From contig CALEYQ010000066.1 in assembly GCA_937924855.1 (NCBI GenBank), forward strand, positions 1 through 59,650: DNA of 59,650 nt, in the 5' to 3' direction. This document shows positions 16,367 to 24,978 of this stretch, piece after piece. Position 1 is the first letter of the stretch; every line of letters starts with the position of its first letter. The translations under genes and the position numbers were made by a program. Below the pieces are notes generated by a model. The model was not told the DNA's origin. It searched no databases and saw nothing but the letters and a program-made list of their open reading frames with translations. This stretch comes from an uncultured Bacteroidota bacterium. Lineage in GTDB: Bacteria > Bacteroidota > Bacteroidia > JADZBD01.

Positions 16367-17644
16367 TTATTGAATCCGGAACAAAAAGTAATTTTTCTTT
16401 CCTTTTTGCACCAGGATACTATTTCCGGAAAGCAGATGGGATGTGTTTACGGAAAGGTTGACATCATCGGCTTTTTCCTTATTAATGAGAACCCCTCCCT
16501 GCTGAATCATTTTCCTGGCTTCTCCTTTCGATGGAAATACTGTTGATTTTGCAACCAGAAGTTCGATCAAAGGTATACCGGCTTCCAGTTCAGATTTTGG
16601 TAAATTATAGGTGGGAACCCCTTCAAAAACTTCCAGAATTTGCTTTTCGCTTAAGGTTCCCAGCATTTCCCGGGTTCCTTTTCCGAATAAAATCTCGCTT
16701 GCGTCCTGAGCTTTGGCAAGGGCATCAGCAGAATGAACCCTGGCGGTAATTTCAGCGGCCAGTGATTTTTGTAACAGTCGCAGATGGGGTTCTTTAGCAT
16801 GGTCAGAGATCAGACTTTCGATTTCTTCTCTCCCATTTAAAGAAAAAATCCGGATATAATTCTCCACATCCTGATCGGAAGCATTTATCCAAAACTGGTA
16901 AAATTTATAGGGGCTGGTTTTTTCAGGATCAAGCCAGATATTTCCGGATTCTGTTTTCCCAAATTTTGACCCATCCGCCTTTTTTATCAAAGGGGTGGTG
17001 AGGGCAAATGCCTCGCCCGCATCCTTTCTGCGAATCAATTCAGTACCTGTAAGAATATTGCCCCATTGATCGGAACCTCCCATTTGCATTTTCACCCCGT
17101 GGTTTTTCCACAGATAATAAAAATCATATCCCTGTACCAACTGGTATGAGAATTCAGTAAAAGACATTCCCGATTCCAATCTGGTTTTTACGGAATCCTT
17201 TGCCAGCATATAATTAATGGTGATGTGTTTACCTACATCCCTGATAAAATCAAGGAAGCCCATGTCCTTAAACCAGTCGTAATTATTTACTATCCGGGCT
17301 TTATTCTTCCCGGAGGAAAAATCAAGAAATTTCTCCAGCTGTTTTTGCTGGCATTCCTGATTATGGACCAGGGTGTCGCGGTCGAGCAAATTTCTTTCTG
17401 CGGATTTTCCGGAAGGGTCGCCTACCATTCCGGTGGCACCACCCACGAGGGCCACAGGACTGTGTCCGCTTCTTTGAAAATGCACAAGGGTCATAATCTG
17501 AACCAGATTTCCAAGGCCCAGACTATCGGCAGTTGGATCAAAGCCAATATAACCCGACACCTGTTCTTTTTTCAGAAGCTCTTCGGTTCCGGGCATTATG
17601 TCGTGCAACATACCCCGCCATTTCAATTCATCAACAAAACTCAT
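16367..17644 (-). CDS. tyrS: Tyrosyl-tRNA synthetase with altered HIGH motif
   Basis: The 425-residue class I synthetase attaches tyrosine to tRNA-Tyr. GFDPTADSL precedes the HIGH region, GGATGMVGDPSGKSAERN and GGSDQWGN (189-196) are normal, the KMSKS equivalent is KFGKT (227-231), and an S4 RNA-binding domain occupies the last 75 residues. The HIGH motif itself reads GLGN (43-46): the first His, which stabilises the ATP transition state in studied TyrRS, is Gly, and the last His is Asn. The His-to-Asn change occurs elsewhere in the phylum; the His-to-Gly change is odd. It has a divergent promoter shared region with the epimerase gene. Confidence 0.94.
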   Translation of the reverse strand: MSFVDELKWRGMLHDIMPGTEELLKKEQVSGYIGFDPTADSLGLGNLVQIMTLVHFQRSGHSPVALVGGATGMVGDPSGKSAERNLLDRDTLVHNQECQQKQLEKFLDFSSGKNKARIVNNYDWFKDMGFLDFIRDVGKHITINYMLAKDSVKTRLESGMSFTEFSYQLVQGYDFYYLWKNHGVKMQMGGSDQWGNILTGTELIRRKDAGEAFALTTPLIKKADGSKFGKTESGNIWLDPEKTSPYKFYQFWINASDQDVENYIRIFSLNGREEIESLISDHAKEPHLRLLQKSLAAEITARVHSADALAKAQDASEILFGKGTREMLGTLSEKQILEVFEGVPTYNLPKSELEAGIPLIELLVAKSTVFPSKGEARKMIQQGGVLINKEKADDVNLSVNTSHLLSGNSILVQKGKKNYFLFRIQ

Positions 17645-17648
17645 TGGC

Positions 17649-17656
17649 CAAAGATA
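17649..17656 (-). promoter_or_regulatory. -7 promoter box (TATCTTTG on the minus strand) for tyrS
   Basis: Perfect TAnnTTTG on the minus strand, four bases before the tyrS ATG; predicts a leaderless or very short leader transcript. Confidence 0.45.
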
Positions 17657-17694
17657 AATTATATCTTTCGAAACCCTTCACCCCGGAAAATAAA

Positions 17695-17702
17695 TACCTT
17701 TG
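17695..17702 (+). promoter_or_regulatory. -7 promoter box (TACCTTTG) for the epimerase gene
   Basis: Perfect TAnnTTTG four bases before the ATG at 17707, facing away from the tyrS box in a 62-base divergent region. Confidence 0.45.
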
Positions 17703-17706
17703 AAAA

Positions 17707-18732
17707 ATGATACTTGTAACGGGGGGCACCGGTTTTGTTGGTTCCCACATGTTGGCAAAAATAGTGGAAGAGAACCGGCCGGTAAAAGCGTTTCATCGTC
17801 CCCATTCAGATTTTTCGGAATTAAAAAAAGTATTCCAAAGGCATTTTGGAGAGGCCTGGGAAGCGCGCTTTAACACCATAACCTGGTATTGTGGGAATCT
17901 TTCCAATCCTGTTGATATAGCTGGATTTATAGGGGAAGGTGATATTGTTTTTCATTGTGCGGGAACCATCCGGTTCGACAAAAAAGGCATTGACAGCTTA
18001 TACCGGAACAATGTCAGAGCCACCGAGTTGCTGGTAAATGAATCGCTTGAAAAACAAGTCGCGTATTTTTCCCATTTAAGTTCTGTAGCCGCCTTTGGGG
18101 AATGGCCCGAGGGAAGCCTGATTAATGAACATTCTGCTTTTAACGGCCGGCGTAAAGACAGCCATTATTTCTATAGTAAATTTCAGTCAGAAATGGAAGT
18201 TTGGCGAGGGTTTGAAGAAGGGCTTAAAGGAAGTATAGTGAATCCCGGGGTAATTTTAGGAAGCGGTTTTTGGAGAACCGGAAGCAATCAAATAATCAGG
18301 GCCACGGCCAAGGGAATTCCATTTTACCCTGACGGGATTGGGTCCTTTGTCAGCGTAGAAGACGTTACTTCGATAATGTGGGAATTGTTTACCAGAGGTA
18401 TTCACGGAGAAAGGTATATTCTGGTTTCAGATAACCAGCCCCATGTGGATTTTCTTACCCTGTTATGTTCCGAATTGGGGGTGAAGCCCCCTAAAAAACA
18501 ATTGGGGAGAATTTCATATTTTATCATGCGTTATTTGCTTGGACCGGGAATATCACTTTTAGGAAAGCCGAACCCCTTCCCTCCTTCCTTTATCCGGGGC
18601 ATGAAAAGCAAAACCCGGTTTGAGGCCCATAAAATTGAGGATTTATTGGGGCGAAAACTGAAAGGTATTGACAGGTTTATTCCTGAAATTGCCTCGGTTT
18701 ATAAAAAGGAAGAAATGGAGTTGAAGGCCTAA
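17707..18732 (+). CDS. NAD-dependent epimerase/dehydratase family protein
   Basis: The 341-residue extended short-chain dehydrogenase begins with a Rossmann motif VTGGTGFVGSHM and has SSVAAFGE and the catalytic YFYSK (YxxxK) with VNPGVILGSG. These are features of sugar-nucleotide epimerases and dihydroflavonol-reductase-like enzymes. The substrate cannot be assigned. As I recall, this gene is commonly neighboured in Bacteroidota by DUF4296 and dihydroorotase genes, as here. Its stop overlaps the convergent DUF4296 gene by four bases. Confidence 0.88.
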   Translation: MILVTGGTGFVGSHMLAKIVEENRPVKAFHRPHSDFSELKKVFQRHFGEAWEARFNTITWYCGNLSNPVDIAGFIGEGDIVFHCAGTIRFDKKGIDSLYRNNVRATELLVNESLEKQVAYFSHLSSVAAFGEWPEGSLINEHSAFNGRRKDSHYFYSKFQSEMEVWRGFEEGLKGSIVNPGVILGSGFWRTGSNQIIRATAKGIPFYPDGIGSFVSVEDVTSIMWELFTRGIHGERYILVSDNQPHVDFLTLLCSELGVKPPKKQLGRISYFIMRYLLGPGISLLGKPNPFPPSFIRGMKSKTRFEAHKIEDLLGRKLKGIDRFIPEIASVYKKEEMELKA

Positions 18733-19079
18733 TTTCCTTTTGTTTTCCCTTCTGTTTCGGCCTGTTTGGCTGAGAGTCTCAAGATAACCTCATCGTAAAT
18801 TTCATTCAACAGTTCGGGCCGGGAAGAATAAAATTTCATGCTGGAGTCATATTCGGCTCTTAAAACCCCGGATTTTTCGAACACTGCCTGGAAATTAACC
18901 GAGTCGGAGAAGGTAGAATCGCCCAGGGATTTACCGGTCATTACCTCGGCCTCCGCATAATGAAGGGAAACCAGAAGATCAATCATTTTTTCTTTTTCGA
19001 GCACACCTTCAGGAATTCCCTGATTTCCCGAGCAGGAGCCCAAAAAGATCAGGGCGGATACAAAAATAAAAAGGCGCAT
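18729..19079 (-). CDS. DUF4296 family lipoprotein
   Basis: The ATG at 19079 is chosen over an in-frame TTG two codons upstream. The 116-residue product has a lipoprotein signal ending FLGSC and the DUF4296 pattern PEGVLEKEKMIDLLVSLHYAEA, followed by a helical region. The family is restricted to Bacteroidota and has no known function. It is convergent with the epimerase gene and divergent from the SDR gene. Confidence 0.85.
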   Translation of the reverse strand: MRLFIFVSALIFLGSCSGNQGIPEGVLEKEKMIDLLVSLHYAEAEVMTGKSLGDSTFSDSVNFQAVFEKSGVLRAEYDSSMKFYSSRPELLNEIYDEVILRLSAKQAETEGKTKGN

Positions 19080-19149
19080 GGGCAAAATTAGGCAAATCCC
19101 CTGAATGATGGGCCGCCGAATTTGAATTTCAAGTATTACCTTTACCGGG

Positions 19150-19950
19150 TTGGATAAAGAAAAAAAGCAAGTGGTTTGGATTACGGGGGCTTCCTCAGGA
19201 ATTGGGAAAGCGCTTGCTCATACTTTTTACCAAAGAGGGTACACCCTTGTTTTGTCGGGAAGAGACCCTCAGGCGCTTGAATCGGTAGCTACCGAATTTA
19301 AATTTTCTTCCGATCGTTTTTTTATTTTACCCCTGGATCTGGAACTTAATCACGAAGCCTCGCGCTGGGTTTCGCGTGTAATGGAGTTTGCCGGCCGAAT
19401 AGATGTAATGGTTCACAACGGCGGAATCAGTCAGCGTTCTTTTGCAGGTGAAACCCAACCTGAAATCGCAAGAAAGATCATGGAGGTAAATTATTTTGGA
19501 GCCGTTGCCATTACGCATGAGCTATTACCCGTTTTCTTACAACAGCAAAAAGGAGATTTCATTGTAATCAGTAGTGTTTCCGGTAAATTCGGATATTATT
19601 TACGATCATCCTATTCCGCTTCCAAGCATGCGCTTCACGGATATTTTGATTCACTCCGGCTGGAATATGGAAAAAGGGGCATTAGCGTTTTAATGGTTTG
19701 TCCGGGAAAAGTTGCAACCCGGATTTCAGTAAATGCCCTGCAGGGTAGTGGGAACCGGCATGGAAAAATGGATTCTTCTCATGTGGAGGGAATTTCGGCG
19801 ATGGAATGTGCCCGTGACATAATGGAAGGATATGACAAAGGAAAATTTGAAATTTATTCGGGCCATTTCCGTGAACGATTTGCTTTGTGGTTGCGAAGGA
19901 TGTTTCCCCGCTTTTTTTATAAAAAACTATTCAATCAGAAAATAGAGTGA
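19150..19950 (+). CDS. Short-chain dehydrogenase/reductase (SDR) family protein
   Basis: The 266-residue classical SDR shows TGASSGIG (cofactor loop), HNGG, ISSVSGKFG with the catalytic Ser and YSASKHA with the catalytic Tyr and Lys. The C-terminus has a basic hydrophobic tail (WLRRMFPRFFYKKLF) like membrane-associated DHRS7/AdhP-type SDRs. The start is TTG at 19150; the next candidate, GTG eight codons in, would cut close to the Rossmann strand. It overlaps the VOC gene by one base. Substrate unknown, probably a lipid or ketone. Confidence 0.88.
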   Translation: MDKEKKQVVWITGASSGIGKALAHTFYQRGYTLVLSGRDPQALESVATEFKFSSDRFFILPLDLELNHEASRWVSRVMEFAGRIDVMVHNGGISQRSFAGETQPEIARKIMEVNYFGAVAITHELLPVFLQQQKGDFIVISSVSGKFGYYLRSSYSASKHALHGYFDSLRLEYGKRGISVLMVCPGKVATRISVNALQGSGNRHGKMDSSHVEGISAMECARDIMEGYDKGKFEIYSGHFRERFALWLRRMFPRFFYKKLFNQKIE

Positions 19951-21008
19951 TGGAATTACCGATTGTATCAGGCATACAACAGATTGGAATTGGGGTTCAA
20001 AACGTGCATGAAGCCTATCATTGGTACCGAAAAACATTCGGGCAGAATATCCGGATTTTTGAAGAAGCGGCTGAGGCTAATTTGATGTTACCTTATACGG
20101 GCGGTATGCCACAGAAGCGTCATGCCATATTATCTCTTCACCCCCGGGGTGGTGGCGGGTATGAAATCTGGCAATATACATCTCGTAAACCTCAGCCCCC
20201 TGCCTTTTCAATTCGGCCCGGCGATCTTGGGATCCTTGCAAATTGCATTAAAACAGACCAGCCGGAAGCGACCCACAAATATTTATCGAACCAAAACCTT
20301 CCTTTTTTGGGAAAGTTGCATTCATCGGGTGAAGGTTTGTTTTTTTGGGGAAAAGATCCCTTCAATAATTTTTTCAAAATAGTACAATCTGATGTTTTCT
20401 TTCAAAAGGGAAAATCACTGTTTGGGGGTCCCTGCGGGGCCGTTCTTGGAGTTTCGGCCATGGAGAAATCAATAGCCTTTTACAGGAATATTCTGGGTTA
20501 TGATAAAATAGTATTTGATCAAACCGGAGTATTTGAAGATCTGGGTGAGTTAGGAAGAACAGGGGAAAGTTTCCGCAGGGTAATCTTAACGCATTCCCGT
20601 GAGCGAAAAGGTCCCTTCGCGCCATTCTTTGGTAACAGCAAAATAGAACTCCTGCAATTAATTAATGGAAATACTGAAAAAATCTTCAAAGATCGCCTGT
20701 GGGGTGATTTAGGCTACATACATCTTTGTTTCGACATTCGGGGCCTGGATGAACTATCGGCACTTTGTAAAAAGGAGGGGCATCCCTTTACGGTGGAAAG
20801 TCCTGCAAGATTCGACATGGGTGAAGCGGCGGGCCGGTTCAGTTATGTGGAGGATCCCGATGGTACTTTGATTGAATTCGTAGAAACTCACAAAATTCCA
20901 TTGCTAAAAAAAATAGGCTGGTATTTGAATTTGAAGAACCGGGCTCCTGAAAAGGCATTACCTAACTGGATTTTAAAGGCCATGACCTCGAATCAGGACA
21001 AAGCTTAA
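19950..21008 (+). CDS. VOC family (glyoxalase/dioxygenase fold) protein with two domains
   Basis: The ATG at 19950 overlaps the TGA of the SDR gene (TGATG) and is preferred over the GTG one codon earlier. The 352-residue product holds two VOC modules, one from IQQIGIGVQNVHEAYHWYRK and one from VLGVSAMEKSIAFYRNILGY. The second ends VEDPDGTLIEFVE, with the Glu typical of the metal site. Such proteins include glyoxalases, extradiol dioxygenases and isomerases; which one cannot be told. Coupling to the SDR suggests a shared small-molecule pathway. Confidence 0.82.
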   Translation: MELPIVSGIQQIGIGVQNVHEAYHWYRKTFGQNIRIFEEAAEANLMLPYTGGMPQKRHAILSLHPRGGGGYEIWQYTSRKPQPPAFSIRPGDLGILANCIKTDQPEATHKYLSNQNLPFLGKLHSSGEGLFFWGKDPFNNFFKIVQSDVFFQKGKSLFGGPCGAVLGVSAMEKSIAFYRNILGYDKIVFDQTGVFEDLGELGRTGESFRRVILTHSRERKGPFAPFFGNSKIELLQLINGNTEKIFKDRLWGDLGYIHLCFDIRGLDELSALCKKEGHPFTVESPARFDMGEAAGRFSYVEDPDGTLIEFVETHKIPLLKKIGWYLNLKNRAPEKALPNWILKAMTSNQDKA

Positions 21009-22319
21009 TCAGCGAAGGTCTTTAAAAAAGAAATCACACATCCCTTCTCCATCTTCCCTTCTATTTTCGAAATCGCCCTTGGCTTTATCCCTGAATTTCC
21101 AGGCTTCAAGGGCAGACTTACAGCTTCTGAGAGGCTCACGTAAGGTAATGGAAAGCTGACCCAAAATGGCGAGGCCTACTACTACAAAAAGACCCACTAC
21201 CAGGGATCCGGAAAGCAGCCAGGCCAGGGAAAAACCCAGCAAAGCCCAGAAAATCCAGAATAACATACACAACACAAATTCAACGCTGGCATAAAACTCA
21301 ATGTTCTTTACCTTTTTACGAGTCAGACTTACTCCTAAAATTACAGGTATCAGGTTCAAAAGCCAGCCCGAATAAAAAAAAGGAATCAGAAAAAGGTATT
21401 GTAGGCCAGAGGTAAAAATTCCGGTGGGGGGGCTAAAAAGATGTTTGGGTAGAATTTTTCTTTCTTTCAGAAATGCGGAAAGTGTAAGGGCAGACTCTTT
21501 TATCCTTTTGAATTCATCTTGCTCGTTTACAGACTTCCCGTTAATTGAGCGGGCTAGTAGTTGTCGCCGGTTAAAAATATGCAGGGCAGATTTTGAAGTG
21601 AGCTTGTTTTGCACCGGATATTTTCCCTCGAACAAATTCCAAAGTTCGCGGAACAAAACATCGTTTTCTGGATTTTGTATTTCAGCCACTGTTTCCCGCA
21701 TTTTCTTTTCTGTAAATGCGGTAAGGTCGTTAATGGCAATTGCAGGGTTCTTTTTATAGGGTTCGATCCAGGGTTCAATGGAAAAAGCATCACCCGTGTA
21801 TACAATTAAAGAACTTCGGAACTTTGAAGGGTCATAAAAGTTCATTCCCAGGGGAACAATTGCCAATTTACTTCCCTCAGGAGAATTAATTGCGAAATCA
21901 AGGGCCACCTTTGCCAGGCCCTTTTTAAGTGGTTTAATCCTGTAATCCTGAATGCAGATTCCTTCAGGATACAGCAGAATGGTCTCCCGGTTCTCCAGAA
22001 ATAATTTAAAAGAGTCGAAAGATCCGGCATTCTTTTTTATTTCTGAAAATCCTTCTTGAAGTCTGTACATGGGAAGGATACCCAGCTTTTTCAGAAAAAA
22101 TGCAGCCACCGGGCTCCTGAAAACATCACCTCTGGCAAAAAACTTTACTTTTTTTACCCTGCGATATCCGATTAGGATAGGATCCATGAATGCGTTGGTG
22201 TGGTTGGAGGCAATAATGCAAGGAACCTTTCCGGGGATTCTATCGGTATTCAGGTATACCGTCTTATAATAAAGACGGAGAAAAATCAGCATTAAGGCTT
22301 GTGTAAACCGATAAATCAC
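21009..22319 (-). CDS. 1-acyl-glycerol-3-phosphate acyltransferase-like (PlsC) membrane protein
   Basis: The 436-residue protein has a PlsC acyltransferase domain (about 20-230) with SNHTNAFMDP, an NHx5D form of the catalytic motif (His40, Asp46), and LYPEGICIQ matching the EGT-type glycerol-phosphate motif. About 130 C-terminal residues form membrane segments (LFLIPFFYSGWLLNLIPVIL and the following stretches). The long form with a C-terminal membrane part resembles the GPAT/Gpt2-like branch. It likely acylates lysophospholipid or glycerol phosphate at the inner membrane. It is 10 bases downstream of dihydroorotase. Confidence 0.85.
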   Translation of the reverse strand: MIYRFTQALMLIFLRLYYKTVYLNTDRIPGKVPCIIASNHTNAFMDPILIGYRRVKKVKFFARGDVFRSPVAAFFLKKLGILPMYRLQEGFSEIKKNAGSFDSFKLFLENRETILLYPEGICIQDYRIKPLKKGLAKVALDFAINSPEGSKLAIVPLGMNFYDPSKFRSSLIVYTGDAFSIEPWIEPYKKNPAIAINDLTAFTEKKMRETVAEIQNPENDVLFRELWNLFEGKYPVQNKLTSKSALHIFNRRQLLARSINGKSVNEQDEFKRIKESALTLSAFLKERKILPKHLFSPPTGIFTSGLQYLFLIPFFYSGWLLNLIPVILGVSLTRKKVKNIEFYASVEFVLCMLFWIFWALLGFSLAWLLSGSLVVGLFVVVGLAILGQLSITLREPLRSCKSALEAWKFRDKAKGDFENRREDGEGMCDFFFKDLR

Positions 22320-22329
22320 AAAAAATATC

Positions 22330-23703
22330 TTAGCGGTTAAACATCAATCTCATTCCTGTCTTCCGGTATTTGAATTTTCCTTTCTCGCCACTGAGGTCGT
22401 CTTCGTAAACAAGATTACCGTTTACAAAGGTTGCAACAACGCGTGAGGAAAAAGAATCACCTTCAAAGGGAGACCATTGGCATTTGTAGAAAAGGTTTTC
22501 GGGTTTAACTACCCATGGTGAATTGGGATTAACGAGTACCACATCGGCATAGGCTCCTTCCCTGATAAACCCCCGGCCTTCAATTTGAAACAACCGGGCC
22601 ACATTATGGCACATTTTTTCAACCATAAATTCAATACTGATTTTCCCTTTTTTAACAAATTCCATCATCGCAACCAGAGAATGCTGAACCAGAGGGCCTC
22701 CACTTGGGGCAGAAAAATAGGTGGCTGATTTTTCCTCCCGGGTATGCGGGGCATGATCGGTGGCAATAACATCAATCCGGTTCTCCATCAGTCCTTTCCA
22801 TATTCCTTCACGGTCAGCAGCAGACTTAATGGCAGGGTTCCATTTAATCCTGTTTCCTTTGGAGGTGTAATCTTCATCACAAAAATAAAGATGGTGAATA
22901 CAAGCTTCGGAAGTAATTTTCTTTTCTTTTCCCGGAACTGCCTTTTCAAAAAGGGAAACTTCACGAGCAGTGCTTATGTGCAGAATATGTAGTCTCGATC
23001 CGTATTTGGTGGCAAGCTCCACGGCCAATGAGCTCGAGCGATAACAGGCTTCTTCATTTCGGATAACGGGATGCATGGTAATGGGCACATGCTCTCCATA
23101 TTTCTCCTTTGCCAGAGCCAGGTTCTTTTTTACGGTGGGCTCATCCTCGCAATGGGTTGCAATCAGCAAGGGAGTTTCTGAAAATATGGCTTCCAGGGTT
23201 TTTCTACTGTCTACCAGCATATTTCCGGTGGAGGATCCCATAAAAATCTTGAGACCGCAAACCTTAGTGGGATCCACTTTTCTTATTTCACTGATGTTTT
23301 CATTACTGGCACCCATAAAAAAGGAGTAGTTGGCCGGAGAAACTTCTGAGGCCCGCTGGTATTTCTCCTCCAGCAAATCGAGGGTTAGTACGTTGGGAAC
23401 CGTGTTGGGCATTTCCATGAATGAGGTAATACCGCCGGCGACCGCCGCTCTTGACTCGGTAGTTAAGTCCCCCTTATGGGTAAGTCCGGGCTCCCGGAAA
23501 TGAACCTGATCATCGATAAGTCCCGGGATCAAAAAATTATCCTTCCCATCATACACTTCTCCGGAATATGTATCCAGAAATTCGTTCAGGCTTTTTCTGT
23601 CGCGGAAAACCCGTTCAATTTTTTCATCCCGGATTAACAATCCACCATCAAAAGTTTCGCCTTCATTTACAATCCGGCAATTTTTTATTACCAATTTTCC
23701 CAT
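22330..23703 (-). CDS. pyrC: Dihydroorotase
   Basis: The 457-residue amidohydrolase matches the class I dihydroorotase of pyrimidine synthesis (carbamoyl-aspartate to dihydroorotate). Visible motifs are IDDQVHFREPGLTHKGDL, MEMPNT, GLKIFMGSS with the lysine that is carbamylated in the family, THCEDE, HILHIS and ATDHAPHT. In the first metal motif one His is Gln66 (DDQVH instead of DxHVH), which I recall as usual for Bacteroidota. It is flanked tightly by the M28 gene (two-base gap) and the PlsC-like gene. Confidence 0.92.
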   Translation of the reverse strand: MGKLVIKNCRIVNEGETFDGGLLIRDEKIERVFRDRKSLNEFLDTYSGEVYDGKDNFLIPGLIDDQVHFREPGLTHKGDLTTESRAAVAGGITSFMEMPNTVPNVLTLDLLEEKYQRASEVSPANYSFFMGASNENISEIRKVDPTKVCGLKIFMGSSTGNMLVDSRKTLEAIFSETPLLIATHCEDEPTVKKNLALAKEKYGEHVPITMHPVIRNEEACYRSSSLAVELATKYGSRLHILHISTAREVSLFEKAVPGKEKKITSEACIHHLYFCDEDYTSKGNRIKWNPAIKSAADREGIWKGLMENRIDVIATDHAPHTREEKSATYFSAPSGGPLVQHSLVAMMEFVKKGKISIEFMVEKMCHNVARLFQIEGRGFIREGAYADVVLVNPNSPWVVKPENLFYKCQWSPFEGDSFSSRVVATFVNGNLVYEDDLSGEKGKFKYRKTGMRLMFNR

Positions 23704-23705
23704 TA

Positions 23706-24953
23706 TTAAAAAGTTACCGGTACAACCATATTTTTATTTTCACGAATGATTTCAAGGGTAGTTGAATCTCCCTTATTATATTTTCCCAGGCATTCCATAT
23801 AATCTTTCACCGACTGAATTGGAAGGTCTCCCATCCGGATAATTACATCTCCTTTTTTTAACCCGGCCAGGTCTGCAGGCTTTCCCGCACTAACTCCGTC
23901 CAGGCGCAATCCGGTTCCCTCAAAGGTATAATCGGGCATAATTCCTAAAGTAACCTTAAATCCCGTCCTTCCCCCCATGGTATTCCGGGTGGTTTGAAAT
24001 TTTTGACGGGGCTTTTCATCAAAGTCCATTACAAATCGAATTACATACTCCACCACATCTTTCTGACCCCGGTAGTTTACCTTTTCAGGATCATCGCCCG
24101 GCTTGTGATAATCTTCATGCTGCCCCGTAAAAAAATGAAGTACCGGAATTCCTTTCAGGTAGAAAGATGTCTGATCTGAGGGTCCAATACCCGAACTGTC
24201 GAGTTTAAGTGAAAAGCCTCCGGGGTTTTTATCAAACCAGGGAACAAAATCAGGACCGGTTCCCACCCCATAAACCAGAAGCCGTTTTGTGGTATCGTTT
24301 AATCTTCCAATCATATCCAGATTTATCATGTAATTTACACGGGAAAGGTCGATGGTGGGATTTTCGCAGTATTTTTTTGAACCCAGAAGTCCAAGTTCCG
24401 CCCCTGAAAAACAGATAAACAGAAAATTATATTTCTCGCGGATATTATTGTATTTGAAATACCGGGCTAATTCAAGCACTCCGGCAACACCGGAGGCATT
24501 ATCATCTGCCCCATTATGTATTTTTCCTTCAGGTTCGGTATCGCGTGAATTATGATCATGTCCGAGACCCAAATGATCAAAATGGGCACCAATAACTATA
24601 GTAAACTCCGCTTTGTTATCCAGATATGCTACCACATTCAATCCGGAAATATTATCACCGGTACCGATGGTGTCGTGGGCGTGGGCACGCTTACGGGTTT
24701 TAAAAGAATAGAGGTATGAGCTCAGATTTCCCTTGGGTTCAAGCTTCATTTTTTTAAAATGAGAGGCGATGTAATTCGCAGCGGCTAATTCTTCACGCGT
24801 ACCGGTTCCCCTACCCTTCATTTTATCGGAGGCCAGGGTATAAACATGTTTCTTAAGGTTGGCTTCAGAAACCGCTGGATGTAACTTTTGGGAGAAGGCC
24901 TGAAACAGTAAACCGGAAAAAAAGATGGTGAAAATCAGTTTCCGGCTGGCCAT
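23706..24953 (-). CDS. M28 family peptidase homologue with PDZ domain; general-base Glu replaced
   Basis: The 415-residue exported protein has a signal peptide, an M28 zinc-peptidase domain (about 30-310) and a C-terminal PDZ domain (about 325-415, LRLDGVSAGKPADLAGLKKG). Zinc ligands are all in place: His124 in GAHFDHLG, Asp150/151 in NGADDNASG, Glu186, Asp213 in NLDM and His283. The residue before Glu186 is the general base Glu in active M28 enzymes (GEELG); here it is Ala185 (GAELG). Activity may thus be weak, altered or absent. It is two bases upstream of dihydroorotase. Confidence 0.9.
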   Translation of the reverse strand: MASRKLIFTIFFSGLLFQAFSQKLHPAVSEANLKKHVYTLASDKMKGRGTGTREELAAANYIASHFKKMKLEPKGNLSSYLYSFKTRKRAHAHDTIGTGDNISGLNVVAYLDNKAEFTIVIGAHFDHLGLGHDHNSRDTEPEGKIHNGADDNASGVAGVLELARYFKYNNIREKYNFLFICFSGAELGLLGSKKYCENPTIDLSRVNYMINLDMIGRLNDTTKRLLVYGVGTGPDFVPWFDKNPGGFSLKLDSSGIGPSDQTSFYLKGIPVLHFFTGQHEDYHKPGDDPEKVNYRGQKDVVEYVIRFVMDFDEKPRQKFQTTRNTMGGRTGFKVTLGIMPDYTFEGTGLRLDGVSAGKPADLAGLKKGDVIIRMGDLPIQSVKDYMECLGKYNKGDSTTLEIIRENKNMVVPVTF

Positions 24954-24957
24954 AGCA

Positions 24958-24965
24958 CAAAGGTA
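24958..24965 (-). promoter_or_regulatory. -7 promoter box (TACCTTTG on the minus strand)
   Basis: Perfect TAnnTTTG on the minus strand, four bases before the M28 ATG; it would drive the M28-pyrC-PlsC-like operon. Confidence 0.45.
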
Positions 24966-24978
24966 CCAAAAACCTGAA

